From contig NZ_PDZR01000005.1 of the NCBI RefSeq assembly GCF_002891535.1, positions 1 through 64,000 on the forward strand: a stretch of 64,000 nt of DNA. Reading direction: 5' to 3'. Shown here one piece after another: positions 16,491 to 27,036 of this stretch. The notes under the pieces were generated by a model. It searched no databases, was not told the origin of the DNA, and saw only the letters and a program-made list of their open reading frames with translations. How positions within the stretch are numbered: position 1 is the stretch's first letter; each line of letters opens with the position of its first letter. The translations under genes and the position numbers were made by a program. Source of the DNA: Methylocella silvestris. Its GTDB lineage: Bacteria > Pseudomonadota > Alphaproteobacteria > Rhizobiales > Beijerinckiaceae.

Positions 16491-18059
16491 TCAGCAGAGC
16501 GATGGCGGGCGATATCTGACCATGGCGACGACAAGCAGGCAGAGGAAGCTGCCGAAGGCGGCGGCGAGGAAGCCATCGATGTAGGACAGCACCGCCGCCT
16601 GCTGCGCGACATGCTGGCCGAGCAATTTGGCCGCGCGCGCGGCCGCCTCGGCCTCGGAGGAGCTGCCCGCAAGAATGCTGCGGTAGGCGTCGAGCCGCGC
16701 GGCAGTCTGCGCGGAGAAACTTTCGACATGCAGACCGACGAGATTGGAATGGACTTGCTCCCTGATCCGGACAAACGTCTGCATGAAGGCGGTGCCGATT
16801 TCACCGCCAAGCAACCGCGTGATCTGCATCAGACTGCCGATCGTCAGCGCATCGGCTGGCTTGATCGATCGGACGATCAGAACAAGCAGCGCGGTCAGCG
16901 CGAAGGATTGGCCCATCGCCTGCAAAACCTGCGAGGGCAGGAAATCCTGCGTCGCCCATTGGCTGGTGAGACCCGTCGCCATGAGGCACGCGACGCCGAT
17001 AAAGCCGGTTCCGAGGCCAAGCACGAGACGCGGGTCGACCCGCGTTAGAAGCGCGGCGAGCGGCGCCACGATGACGAATTGCGGCAGCGCGATCCACAGC
17101 AGCACGGAGCCGACCTGCAGCTCGCGGAAATTCTGAACCGTCTGCAGATAGCTCGGGATGATATAGGCGGTCGACAGGATGATGAAGCGATAGCCGGCAA
17201 GCAGCAGGATCAGCGGAGCGAGACTTTCACGCGCGATGACACGCAGATTGATGAAGGGCCGCTCGGCGACATATTCGCGGACGATAAAAAGGCAGCTGAA
17301 CAGCGCGCCGGAGATGAGAAGCCCGTTGACGAGGCCATTGTTCGTCCAGTCGAGCCGATTGCCCTGATCGAGGCCGGCGTAGAGCAAGGCGAAGCCGGAG
17401 GCGCCATAGACGAGGCCCGGCCAGTCGAGGTCGCGCAGACGCAGCGACGTCGGCGGATCGCGCGGCACGCCATAAAAAACGCAGACGAACATCAGCGGCA
17501 AGGCGATGCAATATTGCCAATGGATAAAGGCCCAGGACCAATTCTCCGCGTACCAGCCCTCAAGCGAAGCGCCGATATTCTGCGATAGCTCGGAATTCAT
17601 CGCATAGACGGCGACGCCATAAATGATCAGCCGCTGCGGCAGACTGCGGACGATGAAGCTGATGGTCAGCGGAATGAACGTCCCCGAGCCGAGGCCGCCG
17701 AGAAATTGCGTGACGAAATAGGCCGTCAGATTGGGCGAAAAAGGCGCCAGCAGCGAAGTCGTGAAGAACAGCGTCACGCCATAAAGCAGAAAGCGCCTTA
17801 CGCCGAAAATCGAGGCGAGATAGGCGCTCGCGACGCCGCTCGCCATCTGGCCGACGCCAAAGCTGGTCGTGATCCAGGCGCCCTCGTCGAAGCCGGCATG
17901 CAGGCCGCCGCGCAGATCCGCGAGGCCGAACGTCGTGATCCGGCTTCCGAGCGTGCTCATCATCGAACCGAGAAGGACGCCGAGGATGCCGATAAAAGGC
18001 CGCAGCGAGCCCGCCTCAGTCTGCGGCGCGGCGGCGGGCGAAACCTCGACGACGCTCAT
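16491..18059 (-). CDS. EmrB/QacA-type MFS drug exporter
   Basis: A 522-residue integral membrane protein of the DHA2 branch (14 segments expected). The N-terminal GVLLGSMMSTLGSRITTFGLADL corresponds to the 'LD.TIVN.ALP.I' region of EmrB but lacks its usual Asp; DEGAWITTSFGVGQMASG and GLGSGTFIPLTISFI are also typical. With the HlyD-type protein encoded just upstream it should form an inner-membrane/periplasm export pair. Its ATG overlaps the upstream TGA as ATGA, showing translational coupling. Confidence 0.9.
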   Translation of the reverse strand: MSVVEVSPAAAPQTEAGSLRPFIGILGVLLGSMMSTLGSRITTFGLADLRGGLHAGFDEGAWITTSFGVGQMASGVASAYLASIFGVRRFLLYGVTLFFTTSLLAPFSPNLTAYFVTQFLGGLGSGTFIPLTISFIVRSLPQRLIIYGVAVYAMNSELSQNIGASLEGWYAENWSWAFIHWQYCIALPLMFVCVFYGVPRDPPTSLRLRDLDWPGLVYGASGFALLYAGLDQGNRLDWTNNGLVNGLLISGALFSCLFIVREYVAERPFINLRVIARESLAPLILLLAGYRFIILSTAYIIPSYLQTVQNFRELQVGSVLLWIALPQFVIVAPLAALLTRVDPRLVLGLGTGFIGVACLMATGLTSQWATQDFLPSQVLQAMGQSFALTALLVLIVRSIKPADALTIGSLMQITRLLGGEIGTAFMQTFVRIREQVHSNLVGLHVESFSAQTAARLDAYRSILAGSSSEAEAAARAAKLLGQHVAQQAAVLSYIDGFLAAAFGSFLCLLVVAMVRYRPPSLC

Positions 18060-19252
18060 TTTTTTGGAGCCAGGTTTGGCGCGACGGGATCGATCGCAGC
18101 GCCCGTGTCGACCGTCGCGATGACCGACATGCCGGGGCGCACCAGCGCGCCGAGCGCGGGGTCGGGATCGAGCACGATCTTGACCGGAACGCGCTGCACC
18201 ACCTTGGTGAAATTGCCGGTCGCGTTATCGGGCGGCAGCAGCGCGAAGGTGCTGCCGGTGCCGGGCGACCAGCTCTCGACCCGGCCCGTCAGTTTCAAAT
18301 CGGGAAAGGCGTCGACGGAGATGCGCGCCGGCTGCCCCGCCCGCATGTTGGTCATTTGCGTTTCCTTGTAGTTCGCGATCACCCATATGTTCGGCAAAGG
18401 GACAACCGCGATCACCTGCGCGCCTGCGTTGACGAACTGGCCCGCCCGGACCTGACGCTGGCCGACGATTCCGTCGGCAGGCGAGACGATGCGCGTGTAG
18501 TTGAGATTGTTACGCGCAAGTTCAACGGCTGCGGCCGCCGCATCTCTTTGCGCGGCAAGCTGCTTCGCCGTCACGTCGAGCCCCGCGAGGACGGCTTTTT
18601 GCTGGTCGAGTTGAGCCTGGTTCAACAACAGCTGCGCCTGCGTGCGCTTCGCGTTGGCTTCGGCCTGTTCGGCGAGTTGCGGCGTTCCCGCTATGCGCGT
18701 CTGAAGAAGATCTTGTTGCCGTTTGAGCTCGAGCTGGTAGCGCTGCAAATCCGCCTGCGTCGCGGCGATCGTCGCCTCCGCCTGCCGGATCAGCGCGCGC
18801 TGAACGTCTTTTTGGTTGGCGAGATTGTCGAGGTTCGCTTGCGCCGCCTCCAGCGTCGCCTTGGCCTGATCCAGCGCCGCTGCATAGTCGGACGGATCGA
18901 TCTCGACGATCAAATCGCCCTGGCGCACCCGCTGGTAGTCTTTTACCGCGACAGTCTTGATGTAGCCGGAGATCTTGGCGGCGAGCGGGATCAGATCGCC
19001 GGCGATGTTGGCGTCGTCTGTTGTCTCGAAGCGTGCTGCGCCGGTCCAGCGATCCCAATGTCCGGCCACATACCAGGCGAGATAGCCGATGGCGGCGACC
19101 GCGATCAGCCGCAGCAGCGACGGGAGAAAGGACCAGCGTCCGCGTCGCGCATCTCCGGCGGCGGAACTCGGCGCGGCGGGAGCGGCGCCGCCCGGCGGGG
19201 GCGAGCCGGCATCGCGCATCGTTTCATTCATGCTGAAGCTCGTCCTTTTCAT
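18056..19252 (-). CDS. EmrA/HlyD-type membrane fusion protein
   Basis: About 398 residues. One N-terminal membrane segment (FLPSLLRLIAVAAIGYLAWYVAG) precedes the HlyD barrel start ARFETTDDANIAGDLIPLAAKISGYI. A long Ala/Gln/Leu-rich coiled-coil hairpin follows, then NYTRIVSPADGIVGQRQVRAGQFVNAG and the C-terminal beta-barrel. It links the MFS pump at 16491-18059 to an outer-membrane channel. ATG 19252 (AAGG upstream) and ATG 19231 are both possible starts; in-frame codons further upstream look non-coding. Its TGA overlaps the pump's ATG. No regulator is adjacent. Confidence 0.9.
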   Translation of the reverse strand: MKRTSFSMNETMRDAGSPPPGGAAPAAPSSAAGDARRGRWSFLPSLLRLIAVAAIGYLAWYVAGHWDRWTGAARFETTDDANIAGDLIPLAAKISGYIKTVAVKDYQRVRQGDLIVEIDPSDYAAALDQAKATLEAAQANLDNLANQKDVQRALIRQAEATIAATQADLQRYQLELKRQQDLLQTRIAGTPQLAEQAEANAKRTQAQLLLNQAQLDQQKAVLAGLDVTAKQLAAQRDAAAAAVELARNNLNYTRIVSPADGIVGQRQVRAGQFVNAGAQVIAVVPLPNIWVIANYKETQMTNMRAGQPARISVDAFPDLKLTGRVESWSPGTGSTFALLPPDNATGNFTKVVQRVPVKIVLDPDPALGALVRPGMSVIATVDTGAAIDPVAPNLAPKK

Positions 19253-19479
19253 TCCGCCTTCGAAGCAGAGCCAGAGCCTTCCGGCCAAAATCTTAGACCC
19301 CCAGGATCGGCTGTCAAAGACGCGCTCTGATCCGGCGCGGATTTGAGTTGAGTCGTCAGCCATGTTAGCTATTGGGGGCTCAAAACGACCGAGCGGGTTC
19401 GGCCCTGACGGCGGGACCGGCCATCGGCGCTAAACAAATCTGCTTCTTGCAACGCCGCGACATAATGAAGGAGCGCCTC

Positions 19480-19719
19480 ATGAGCACAGTGTCCTACCAG
19501 GTTGTCGAGCATGACGGCGGCTGGGCCTATACATTCGACGGCGTCTATTCCGAAACCTTCGCCAGCCACGCTGCGGCGCTCGCCGCCGCCAAGCGCGCCG
19601 CCGCCGAGCAGCGCACGCCCGGCGAGACCGCGGAGATCGAATACGAGACCGAAAAAGGAAAATGGAAAGTCGAGCGCGCCGCGGGCGACGATCGGCCGTC
19701 GACCAAGGTCATCGATTAA
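19480..19719 (+). CDS. DUF2188 family protein
   Basis: A 79-residue acidic/basic protein: SYQVVEHDGGWAYTFDG, SHAAALAAAKRAAAEQ and KGKWKVERAAGDDRPSTKV fit the DUF2188 pattern of a short beta strand 'V..H.GGWA', a helix with alternating Ala, and a closing strand. Function unknown. An AAGGAG six bases before the ATG is a strong ribosome binding site and sets the start. The gene is followed by a run of nine G (720-728 of 19 kb) just behind the stop codon, outside the coding part. Confidence 0.8.
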   Translation: MSTVSYQVVEHDGGWAYTFDGVYSETFASHAAALAAAKRAAAEQRTPGETAEIEYETEKGKWKVERAAGDDRPSTKVID

Positions 19720-19869
19720 GGGGGGGGGACGGCGCAAGGCCCAAAGGGCCGCCGTCATTTCGCGCTGCGGCGCAAAAGACGAAGTCCCGTCGTTCAGGCC
19801 AAAGCAAAAAATGACGAAGGTCATATCAACGCCGCCGGGCGTCGCGCAGCCTCTGGCGGCGGATTGATT

Positions 19870-20259
19870 CTATAGCTCGCCTGTTAAGAACTGCGCCCGG
19901 CCGAAGCCGAACGACCAGTCCTCATCCGTGTTTTCGACGCAGGAAACCATGAGATCGGCCGGATCGACGCCGCAGCGCTCCTGCAGATAGCGAGCAAGCC
20001 GCGCGTAAAAATCGACTTTCTGATCGCGCGGCCGCGGCCTTGTCGTCACCTGAACGACCACAACCTTCGCGGTGCGCGCGAATCCGAGGCCAGTATCCTC
20101 GATAATCATGCGCGAGGCCGGATGCTCCTGTACGATCTGATAGCGGTCGCCGGCCGGAACATGGAAGGCGTCGAACATGGCGTCATGCGCCGCATCAAGC
20201 AGCGTTTTCAGCTCGTTGTCGGTGCGGCCCTCGACGAGATCGATGCGTATCAGCGGCAT
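19870..20259 (-). CDS. Tautomerase-family protein
   Basis: A 129-residue protein starting MPLIRIDLVEGRTDNELKTLLDAAHDAM; after Met removal Pro1 would be the catalytic base of the tautomerase superfamily. The middle QIVQEHPASRMIIEDTGLGFARTAKVVVVQV and the helix KVDFYARLARYLQERCGV fit the fused-length (Tautomerase_2, about 130 aa) group, some of which are dehalogenase- or decarboxylase-like. The substrate is unknown. It lies downstream of the EF-G-like gene in the same direction, 113 bases away. Confidence 0.85.
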   Translation of the reverse strand: MPLIRIDLVEGRTDNELKTLLDAAHDAMFDAFHVPAGDRYQIVQEHPASRMIIEDTGLGFARTAKVVVVQVTTRPRPRDQKVDFYARLARYLQERCGVDPADLMVSCVENTDEDWSFGFGRAQFLTGEL

Positions 20260-20372
20260 GGCGAACTTTCTTTACGGGCTCATTGGAGCGGCTGAAGGGC
20301 TTTGGGACCAAGCGGATGCGTTGAAACAATGGCTTAGAGCCAATGTCCGATCCAGTCAGAGCGGTTTTTGTT

Positions 20373-22310
20373 CTAGCGCCTCGCCTCCGACAGATGATCG
20401 AAGCGGCGGCGATAGGCGCCAAGGCCCATGGTGTCGGAGCGAAGCTGCATGATGAGGTCGTGCAGTTCGGCGGCTGGAGCCAAGGCCTCGACGTCGTCCC
20501 AGCCGGGCCAGCCGGGTTTTTCCATATAGCCCATGATCTGGCCGCGCCGCCCGCTGAGCAGGCGCTGCGCCGCCGCCGTAAAGGCGTTCGGCACGCTGAC
20601 GATCACATGATCGACCGGCTCCAGCAGGAAAGGCTCGGCCTTGGCCAGCCCCTCGACCACGCCCATGCGCGTCGCGGTGCGAAACGCCATATCGGAGCTG
20701 TCGACCGCATGGAAAGTGCCGTCGACGAGCGTGACGGCGACATCGACGACGGGATAGCCGAGCGGGCCTTTCTGCATCGCCTCCTCGGCGGCCTCCCGCA
20801 CAGCCGGAATATAGTTTCGCGGGATTGCGCCGCCGACGATTTTATCGACGAAGAGAAATCCGGCGCCGCGCGGACGCGGCTCGATCTCCAGCTTGACGTC
20901 GGCGAACTGGCCGTGGCCACCGGTCTGCCGCTTCAGCCTTGCGTGCTGCGACACGGCGCGCCGGATGGTTTCCTTATAGGCGATCTTCGGCGCGCTCACG
21001 GCGACCTCGACATTATAGATTGAACTCAAGCGTTCGATCGCGACGTTCAGGTGGATTTCGCCCTGCCCTTTGAGGATCGTCTCGCCGGTCTCGATCCTGT
21101 GTTCGACGCTGAGCGAAGGATCGTCCTGCGTGAGCTTTCCCAGCGCCGCCGAGAGTTTCACATCGTCCTTGCGGTCTTTTGGCGCGATCGCGAGTTCATA
21201 TACGGGCGGCGGCGGTTCGGGAAAGGGCTCATTGTCCGAGGCCCCGAGAAAAGCCCCCGTCGAGACGCCGTCGAGGCGCCCAAGCGCGACGAGTTCGCCC
21301 GCGTCGGCCTCCGGCGCGCGCACGGAATCGGTTCCAGCGAAGCGATAGATGCCGCCGACCCTGACGCCGCCGAGCGTCGCGCCGTCGCGCAGGGCGCCGC
21401 GCCAGATTCGGCCATAGCAAAGCTTGCCGGCCTGCACGGTCTTGAAAATCTGCACCGCCGGTTGATCGCCGCCCTCGACGCCGCGGCGCCTTGCGGTTTC
21501 AAGCGCAAGCGGCACGTCGTGACGCAACGCTTTCCAGAGCCGGAACACGCCATGGCCGCGGCTCGCCGAGCCGATCAGCACCTCGACGATCGAATCCCGC
21601 GCCTGATCCTTCGACAAGTGAGCATAAAGCTCGTCGGCGGTCGGCGTCATGTCCTCGAGAATCTTCTCCATCAGCGCGTCGTCCTGATCGGCAAGCGCCT
21701 CGGCGAGCCCTTCATGGGCTTCTCTTTCCGCCTCGATCATGGCGGCGGGCAGCTCGATCGGCTGGACCTCCTGCTTGTCGCCATAGCGGTAGGCGCGTTC
21801 GGTGACGACGTCGACATAGCCGACGACAGCGTCGCCGGCGCGGATCGGCAATTGCCGCGGCGCCAGCGGACGCGCCGAATGGCTCTGCAGCGCCGCAATC
21901 AGATCGGAGAAAGAGCCCGCCAGCGCATCGATCTTGTTGATGAAAATAAAATGCGGCAGCCCGTGCTGTTCGAGCGATTTTAAAAGCAGCGGCAAATTGG
22001 CGACGCGCTCGGCGGTCGGCTCCACGACGACGACGGCAAGATCGACCGCCGTCAGCGCCGCCTCGGTTTCAAAAGCAAATTCGACAGATCCGGCGCAATC
22101 GAGGATCGACCAGCGCTCGCCGAGAAAGGCGCAATGGCCGAGCCGCGCCTCGGCGGCCGCCGCGCTTCTTCCGTTTCCGCGCGGCTCGCCCTGCCGCTTG
22201 TGCGGCGCGCCGGCGGCGCCCATCAAGGCGTCAAAGAGGGTGGATTTGCCCGCGCCCTGCGGGCCAATGAGGGCGATCGAGCGCGGTCCTGCGGCCTTCT
22301 GTCCATTCAT
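20373..22310 (-). CDS. EF-G-like translational GTPase lacking the switch II histidine
   Basis: 645 residues with the EF-G domain order: an N-terminal GTPase, domain II (GKLCYGRIWRGALRDGATL), domain III (QDDPSLSVEHRIETGETILKGQGEIHLNV), domain IV (GHGQFADVKLEIEPRPRG) and domain V (RRGQIMGYMEKPGWPGWDDVEALAP). The P-loop is GPQGAGKST (residues 16-24) and G4 is NKID (125-128). The G3 motif, DTPGHVDF in EF-G, is DCAGSVEF (71-78): the catalytic His is Ser. It is shorter than true EF-G (about 690) and its N-terminus differs. A paralogous, possibly regulatory, ribosome-associated GTPase is likely; it is not the main fusA. GGAGG seven bases before the ATG fixes the start. Confidence 0.88.
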   Translation of the reverse strand: MNGQKAAGPRSIALIGPQGAGKSTLFDALMGAAGAPHKRQGEPRGNGRSAAAAEARLGHCAFLGERWSILDCAGSVEFAFETEAALTAVDLAVVVVEPTAERVANLPLLLKSLEQHGLPHFIFINKIDALAGSFSDLIAALQSHSARPLAPRQLPIRAGDAVVGYVDVVTERAYRYGDKQEVQPIELPAAMIEAEREAHEGLAEALADQDDALMEKILEDMTPTADELYAHLSKDQARDSIVEVLIGSASRGHGVFRLWKALRHDVPLALETARRRGVEGGDQPAVQIFKTVQAGKLCYGRIWRGALRDGATLGGVRVGGIYRFAGTDSVRAPEADAGELVALGRLDGVSTGAFLGASDNEPFPEPPPPVYELAIAPKDRKDDVKLSAALGKLTQDDPSLSVEHRIETGETILKGQGEIHLNVAIERLSSIYNVEVAVSAPKIAYKETIRRAVSQHARLKRQTGGHGQFADVKLEIEPRPRGAGFLFVDKIVGGAIPRNYIPAVREAAEEAMQKGPLGYPVVDVAVTLVDGTFHAVDSSDMAFRTATRMGVVEGLAKAEPFLLEPVDHVIVSVPNAFTAAAQRLLSGRRGQIMGYMEKPGWPGWDDVEALAPAAELHDLIMQLRSDTMGLGAYRRRFDHLSEARR

Positions 22311-22606
22311 GGCGACGCCTCCTCGGTCCGGCGCGGGCGGCCAATCAGGCGTCCTGAGGCGGACTTAAGCTCTCTTGTTTTATCGTCATTCTCGAACGAA
22401 CGCGTCGTTTGTCAATCGGCCACCCCTTCATGCGCCGCGCTGGCGCGCGATTTGCTCAGAAAACAGGCGGCGCTTCTTGTGCGCCATGAAGAAAAGGGAC
22501 ATCCCTTCAACCTTGAGAGGAACTGCCTGGTTCGCGTCCGATCCGCTCAAACGACGCGCACGCCGCCGCCCGGTCGGGTGGCTGTTCCTCCCCAGAAGAG
22601 GCATTA

Positions 22607-25378
22607 ATGACGAAAGTTCTCGACCCCAATCCGGCGAATGGCGCCTCCACGATCGAGCGCCCGCTCATCGACGATATTCGCCTGCTTGGCCAGATCCTCG
22701 GCGACACCATCCGCGAGCAGGAAGGCGAGGAGACTTTTGACCTCGTCGAGCAGGCGCGCCGCCTCAGCGTCGATTTCGGGCGCCACGCCGACCCCGACGC
22801 CGAGCTCAAGCTGAACGAGCTGCTGCGCGCCTTGACGCCGCAACAGGCGATGGCCGTGATCCGCGCCTTCAGCTATTTCGCCCATCTCGCCAATATTGCC
22901 GAGGACCGCCACAATATCCGCCGACGCGCCGCCCAGGCCGCCGAGCGCCCGGACGAGCACGAGGGCGGCACGCTCGGCAAAACCTTCGAGCTGCTCGCCG
23001 CCGCAGCCATCACGCCGGAGGCCGTGGCGGAGGCGATTGCGCAGGCCCGCGTTTCCCCGGTGCTGACCGCCCATCCAACAGAGGTGCAGCGCCGCAGCCT
23101 GCTCGACGCCGAGCGGGCGATCGCGCAACTGCTGCTTGCCCGCGAAACCCTCAGCGGCGAGCGCCAGCGCAAGCAGAATGAGATGATGCTGCGGGCGCGC
23201 ATCGCGCAGCTGTGGCAGACGCGCCTCCTGCGCTACGCGCGGCTTTCGGTGCGCGACGAAATCGAAAATTCGCTCGCCTTCTACCAGATGACCTTCTTGA
23301 AGCAGATTCCCCAGCTCTACGCCAAGATCGAGGAGCATCTCGGGAGTCTGCCCGTCGCCAACTTCTTTCGCATGGGCTCCTGGATCGGCGGCGACCGCGA
23401 CGGCAATCCGAACGTCAACGCCGGCACGCTGGAACTCGCGCTGCGCCGCCAATGCGACACCGCGCTCCGCTATTATCTGCGCGAGATCCATGAACTCGGC
23501 GCCGAGCTTTCGATTTCCGGCCGGCTGTTTGGCTGCACGGCCGCCCTGCAGGAGCTCTCTGACAAATCCGGCGACGAAAACCCCTTCCGCGAAGACGAGC
23601 CCTACCGGCGCGCGCTGATCGGCATGTATTCCAGGCTTTCGGCGACTCTGACGCTGCTGACCGGCGGCGAGGCGCTGCGCCACGCCGTCGCCCCCGGCGA
23701 GCCCTACGCCAACGCCGGCGAACTGCAGGCGGATTTCGGCATTATCGAGGATTCCCTGCGCGCCAACCACGGCGCAGCGCTGATCCCCGGCCGGCTCGGA
23801 CCGCTGCGCCGCGCGGTCGATGTGTTCGGCTTCCATCTCGCCTCGGTCGATCTTCGCCAAAGCTCGGACCGGCACGAGGAAACGCTGAAGGAACTGATGT
23901 CGGTCGCCCGCGTCGTTCCGGACTATTCGGCCCTCGACGAAGCGGCGCGGCAAAAGCTTTTGATCGACCTTCTGCGCGATCCGCGCCCGCTGCGCGTGCC
24001 GGGCGTGACCTACAGCCCGCGCACGGAGGAAGAGCTGGAAATCTTCGAGGCCGCGCGCGACGCGCGCCGGACCTTCGGAGAGCCTGCCGTCGTCCATTAC
24101 ATCATCAGCCACACCGAAACGGTGAGCGACCTGCTTGAAGTGCTAACGCTCCAGAAAGAGTGCGGCATGGTCCATGGCGTGCTCGGCGAGGCGGGAACCG
24201 CGGCTGAGCTGATGGTCGTGCCGCTGTTCGAGACGATCGAGGATCTGCGCAACGCCGCGACGATCATGCGCGGCTTCTACGCCCTGCCGGGAATAGCCGA
24301 GCTGACGCGCGCCTCGGGCGCCGAGCAGGAAATCATGCTCGGCTATTCCGACAGCAACAAGGACGGCGGCTTCTTCACCAGCAACTGGGAGCTGTACCGC
24401 TCCTCGACCGCGCTCGCCGCGCTGTTCAGGGAACACGAAGGCATTGCGCTGCGCCTGTTCCACGGCCGCGGCGGCACGGTCGGTCGCGGCGGCGGCCCGA
24501 GCTATCAGGCGATTCTCGCCCAGCCGGCGGGCACCGTCGCGGGCCAGATCAGGCTCACCGAACAGGGCGAGGTCATCTCTTCGAAATACGCCAATCCTGA
24601 GATTGGCCTCCTCAATCTCGAAGCGCTGGTCGCGGCGACGATGGAGGCGACGCTGCTGTCTTCCGCCGGGGAGGCGCCGCAAGAATTCCTCGACGCTGCG
24701 GCGGAGCTGTCGCAGGCCAGTATGAAAGCGTTTCGCGCCGTCATTTATGACAATCCGCGTTTCGTCGATTACTTCTTCACCGCAACCCCGATCGCCGAAA
24801 TCGCCGAACTCAACATTGGCTCGCGTCCGGCCTCGCGCAAATCGACGCGCCGCATCGAGGATCTGCGCGCGATCCCGTGGAGCTTTTCCTGGGGCCAGGC
24901 CCGCATCAACCTGCCGGGATGGTTCGGCTTTGGCTCGGCGGTCGAGCAGTTCATCGCCGAGGCGCCCGCCGAGCGGATGGCGCTGCTGCGGCGGATGGGC
25001 GCCGAGTGGCCGTTCTTCCGCGCGCTCTTGTCGAATATGGACATGGTGCTCGCCAAGGCCGACATGGGATTGGCCGGGCGCTATGCCGAGCTTGTGCCCG
25101 ATCAGGAGCTCGCGCAATCCGTGTTCGCCTCGATCAAGGCCGAGTGGGCGAGCACCACAAAGGCGTTGAACGAGATCACCGGCGTTTCGACGCGGCTCTC
25201 CGACAATCCGGCGCTTGCCGGCGCCATAAGGCACCGATTCCCCTATATTTCGCCGCTAAATCATCTGCAAGTCGAGCTGCTGCGCCGCTGGCGCGCCGGC
25301 GAACACGACGACAAGACGCTGCGGGCGATCCTCATCACCATCAACGGCGTCGCGGCGGGCTTGCGCAATACGGGCTGA
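22607..25378 (+). CDS. ppc: Phosphoenolpyruvate carboxylase
   Basis: 923 residues, normal for bacterial PEPC. It adds bicarbonate to PEP to make oxaloacetate. Key motifs are [10 protein letters not shown] with the essential His at residue 156, [19 protein letters not shown], the [13 protein letters not shown] glycine loop, and the C-terminal NTG. GAGG six bases before the ATG sets the start. In methylotrophs of this group PEPC is the carboxylating step of the serine cycle, though here it is not in a serine-cycle cluster and may serve ordinary anaplerosis. ilvA follows 61 bases later in the same direction. Confidence 0.97.
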   Translation: MTKVLDPNPANGASTIERPLIDDIRLLGQILGDTIREQEGEETFDLVEQARRLSVDFGRHADPDAELKLNELLRALTPQQAMAVIRAFSYFAHLANIAEDRHNIRRRAAQAAERPDEHEGGTLGKTFELLAAAAITPEAVAEAIAQARVSPVLTAHPTEVQRRSLLDAERAIAQLLLARETLSGERQRKQNEMMLRARIAQLWQTRLLRYARLSVRDEIENSLAFYQMTFLKQIPQLYAKIEEHLGSLPVANFFRMGSWIGGDRDGNPNVNAGTLELALRRQCDTALRYYLREIHELGAELSISGRLFGCTAALQELSDKSGDENPFREDEPYRRALIGMYSRLSATLTLLTGGEALRHAVAPGEPYANAGELQADFGIIEDSLRANHGAALIPGRLGPLRRAVDVFGFHLASVDLRQSSDRHEETLKELMSVARVVPDYSALDEAARQKLLIDLLRDPRPLRVPGVTYSPRTEEELEIFEAARDARRTFGEPAVVHYIISHTETVSDLLEVLTLQKECGMVHGVLGEAGTAAELMVVPLFETIEDLRNAATIMRGFYALPGIAELTRASGAEQEIMLGYSDSNKDGGFFTSNWELYRSSTALAALFREHEGIALRLFHGRGGTVGRGGGPSYQAILAQPAGTVAGQIRLTEQGEVISSKYANPEIGLLNLEALVAATMEATLLSSAGEAPQEFLDAAAELSQASMKAFRAVIYDNPRFVDYFFTATPIAEIAELNIGSRPASRKSTRRIEDLRAIPWSFSWGQARINLPGWFGFGSAVEQFIAEAPAERMALLRRMGAEWPFFRALLSNMDMVLAKADMGLAGRYAELVPDQELAQSVFASIKAEWASTTKALNEITGVSTRLSDNPALAGAIRHRFPYISPLNHLQVELLRRWRAGEHDDKTLRAILITINGVAAGLRNTG

Positions 25379-25439
25379 GCCGTAAGCTCGCGCGGGCGCG
25401 TCGCTTTGGACGCTGCCGCCCGAGCCGACGGAACCCCTT

Positions 25440-26957
25440 TTGACCGATTATGTTCGCCGCATTCTGGACGCCCGCGTTTACGACGTCGCTTCTGTAACGC
25501 CGCTCGACCGGCTGAACCGGCTGAGCCGGCGCCTCGGCTGTGACGCACTGCTGAAGCGCGAGGATCTGCAGCCGGTCTTTTCCTTCAAGATCCGAGGCGC
25601 CTATAACAAGATCGCGCGGCTCGACGCCAAGGCGCGCGCGGCCGGACTGATCTGCGCCTCGGCCGGCAATCACGCGCAAGGCGTCGCGCTGTCGGCAAGG
25701 CGGCTCGGCGTCAAGGCGCTGATCGTCATGCCTGTGACGACGCCGCAGATCAAGATCGACGCGGTGCGCTTCTTTGGCGGCGAGGTGGCGCTGAAGGGCG
25801 ACGCGTTTGACGAGGCCTATGCCTACGCCCGAGCGCTCGAGGCCGAGCGCGGCCTCACTTTCCTGCACCCTTTCGACGATCCCGACGTGATCGCCGGCCA
25901 GGGCACCGTCGGCATGGAAATCATGCAGCAGCACGCCGACCCGATCGAGGCGATCTTCGTGCCGATCGGCGGCGGCGGGCTTGCCGCCGGAATCGCGTCT
26001 TATGTGAAATTCCTGCGGCCCGAGACAAAGGTGATCGGCGTCGAGCCGATCGAGGCCGCCTCGATGAAAGCCTCGATCGAGGCCGGCGAGCGGGTCGTGC
26101 TCGAAAAAGTTGGACTCTTCGCCGACGGCGTCGCCGTGCGCCAGGTCGGCGTCGAGACTTTTCGCGTCTGCCGCGAACTGCTGGACGATATTCTTCTCGC
26201 CGGCACGGACGAGATCTGCGCCTCCATCAAGGATATTTTCGAAGACACCCGCGTCGTCGCCGAACCCGCGGGGGCGCTGTCGCTCGCCGGGCTCAAGGCC
26301 TATGCGGCGAAGAATCCGCAACGCAGCGGCGCGCTCATCGCCATCAACAGCGGCGCCAATATGAATTTCGACCGGCTTCGCCATGTCGCCGAACGGGCCG
26401 AAATCGGCGAGGCGCGCGAGATCCTGCTCGGTGTCACGATCCCCGAGGAGCGCGGCAGCTATCGCAGCTTCATCGCCCGGCTCGGCAAGCATACGATCAC
26501 CGAGTTCAACTATCGCTACGCTGGGGCCGGCGAGGCGCATGTTTTCGTCGGCCTCAGGCTGCACGACGCCAAAAAAGAAAAGGCGCAGCTCATCACCGAG
26601 CTCGAAAGCCTCGGCTATGGCGTGCTCGACATCAGCGCCGACGAAACCGCCAAGCTGCATGTGCGCTACATGGTGGGCGGGCGCGCCAGCGGGCTTGGCG
26701 ACGAAATCATCTTGCGCTGCGAATTCCCCGAGCGCCCCGGCGCGCTGCGCGAATTTCTCGATTGCCTCGGCGTCGATTTCAACATTACTCTGTTTCACTA
26801 CCGCAATCACGGCGCCGATTACGGCCGCGTGCTGGTCGGCGTGCTGGCGCCTCAGGGCGAGCGGGCGCGGCTCAATGAAAGGCTGGCGGCGCTCGGATAC
26901 CCTTACGAGGACGAGACTGCCAATCCCGCCTATCACATGTTCCTGAAGGAGCGCTGA
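25440..26957 (+). CDS. ilvA: Threonine dehydratase, biosynthetic type
   Basis: 505 residues. PLP-dependent deamination of L-threonine to 2-oxobutyrate, first step of isoleucine synthesis. The PLP lysine is K50 in FSFKIRGAYNK and the glycine loop is IGGGGLAAG. Two ACT-like regulatory repeats follow (GEAREILLGVTIPEERGSYRSF... and GLGDEIILRCEFPERPGALREFL), as expected for the isoleucine-inhibited form. The start is TTG at 25440, since MTDYVRRILDARVYDVA matches the family and no ATG lies near. It probably shares a transcript with ppc. Confidence 0.95.
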   Translation: MTDYVRRILDARVYDVASVTPLDRLNRLSRRLGCDALLKREDLQPVFSFKIRGAYNKIARLDAKARAAGLICASAGNHAQGVALSARRLGVKALIVMPVTTPQIKIDAVRFFGGEVALKGDAFDEAYAYARALEAERGLTFLHPFDDPDVIAGQGTVGMEIMQQHADPIEAIFVPIGGGGLAAGIASYVKFLRPETKVIGVEPIEAASMKASIEAGERVVLEKVGLFADGVAVRQVGVETFRVCRELLDDILLAGTDEICASIKDIFEDTRVVAEPAGALSLAGLKAYAAKNPQRSGALIAINSGANMNFDRLRHVAERAEIGEAREILLGVTIPEERGSYRSFIARLGKHTITEFNYRYAGAGEAHVFVGLRLHDAKKEKAQLITELESLGYGVLDISADETAKLHVRYMVGGRASGLGDEIILRCEFPERPGALREFLDCLGVDFNITLFHYRNHGADYGRVLVGVLAPQGERARLNERLAALGYPYEDETANPAYHMFLKER

Positions 26958-27036
26958 GCCGGCGCGCTGCGTTGATTAGCCTCAAGGCCGCCGCCGCGCG
27001 CGCCCCTATCCTTCAGCGCAAACTAAGGAGCCAGAT

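Noticed and set aside
19720-19728. A run of nine G that could cause programmed slippage.
   Set aside because: It lies directly behind the stop codon of the DUF2188 gene and no frame continues meaningfully after it.
22604-24112. A 502-codon open frame on the minus strand opposite ppc.
   Set aside because: ppc is unmistakable on the other strand; the antisense product resembles no protein and has no ribosome binding site.
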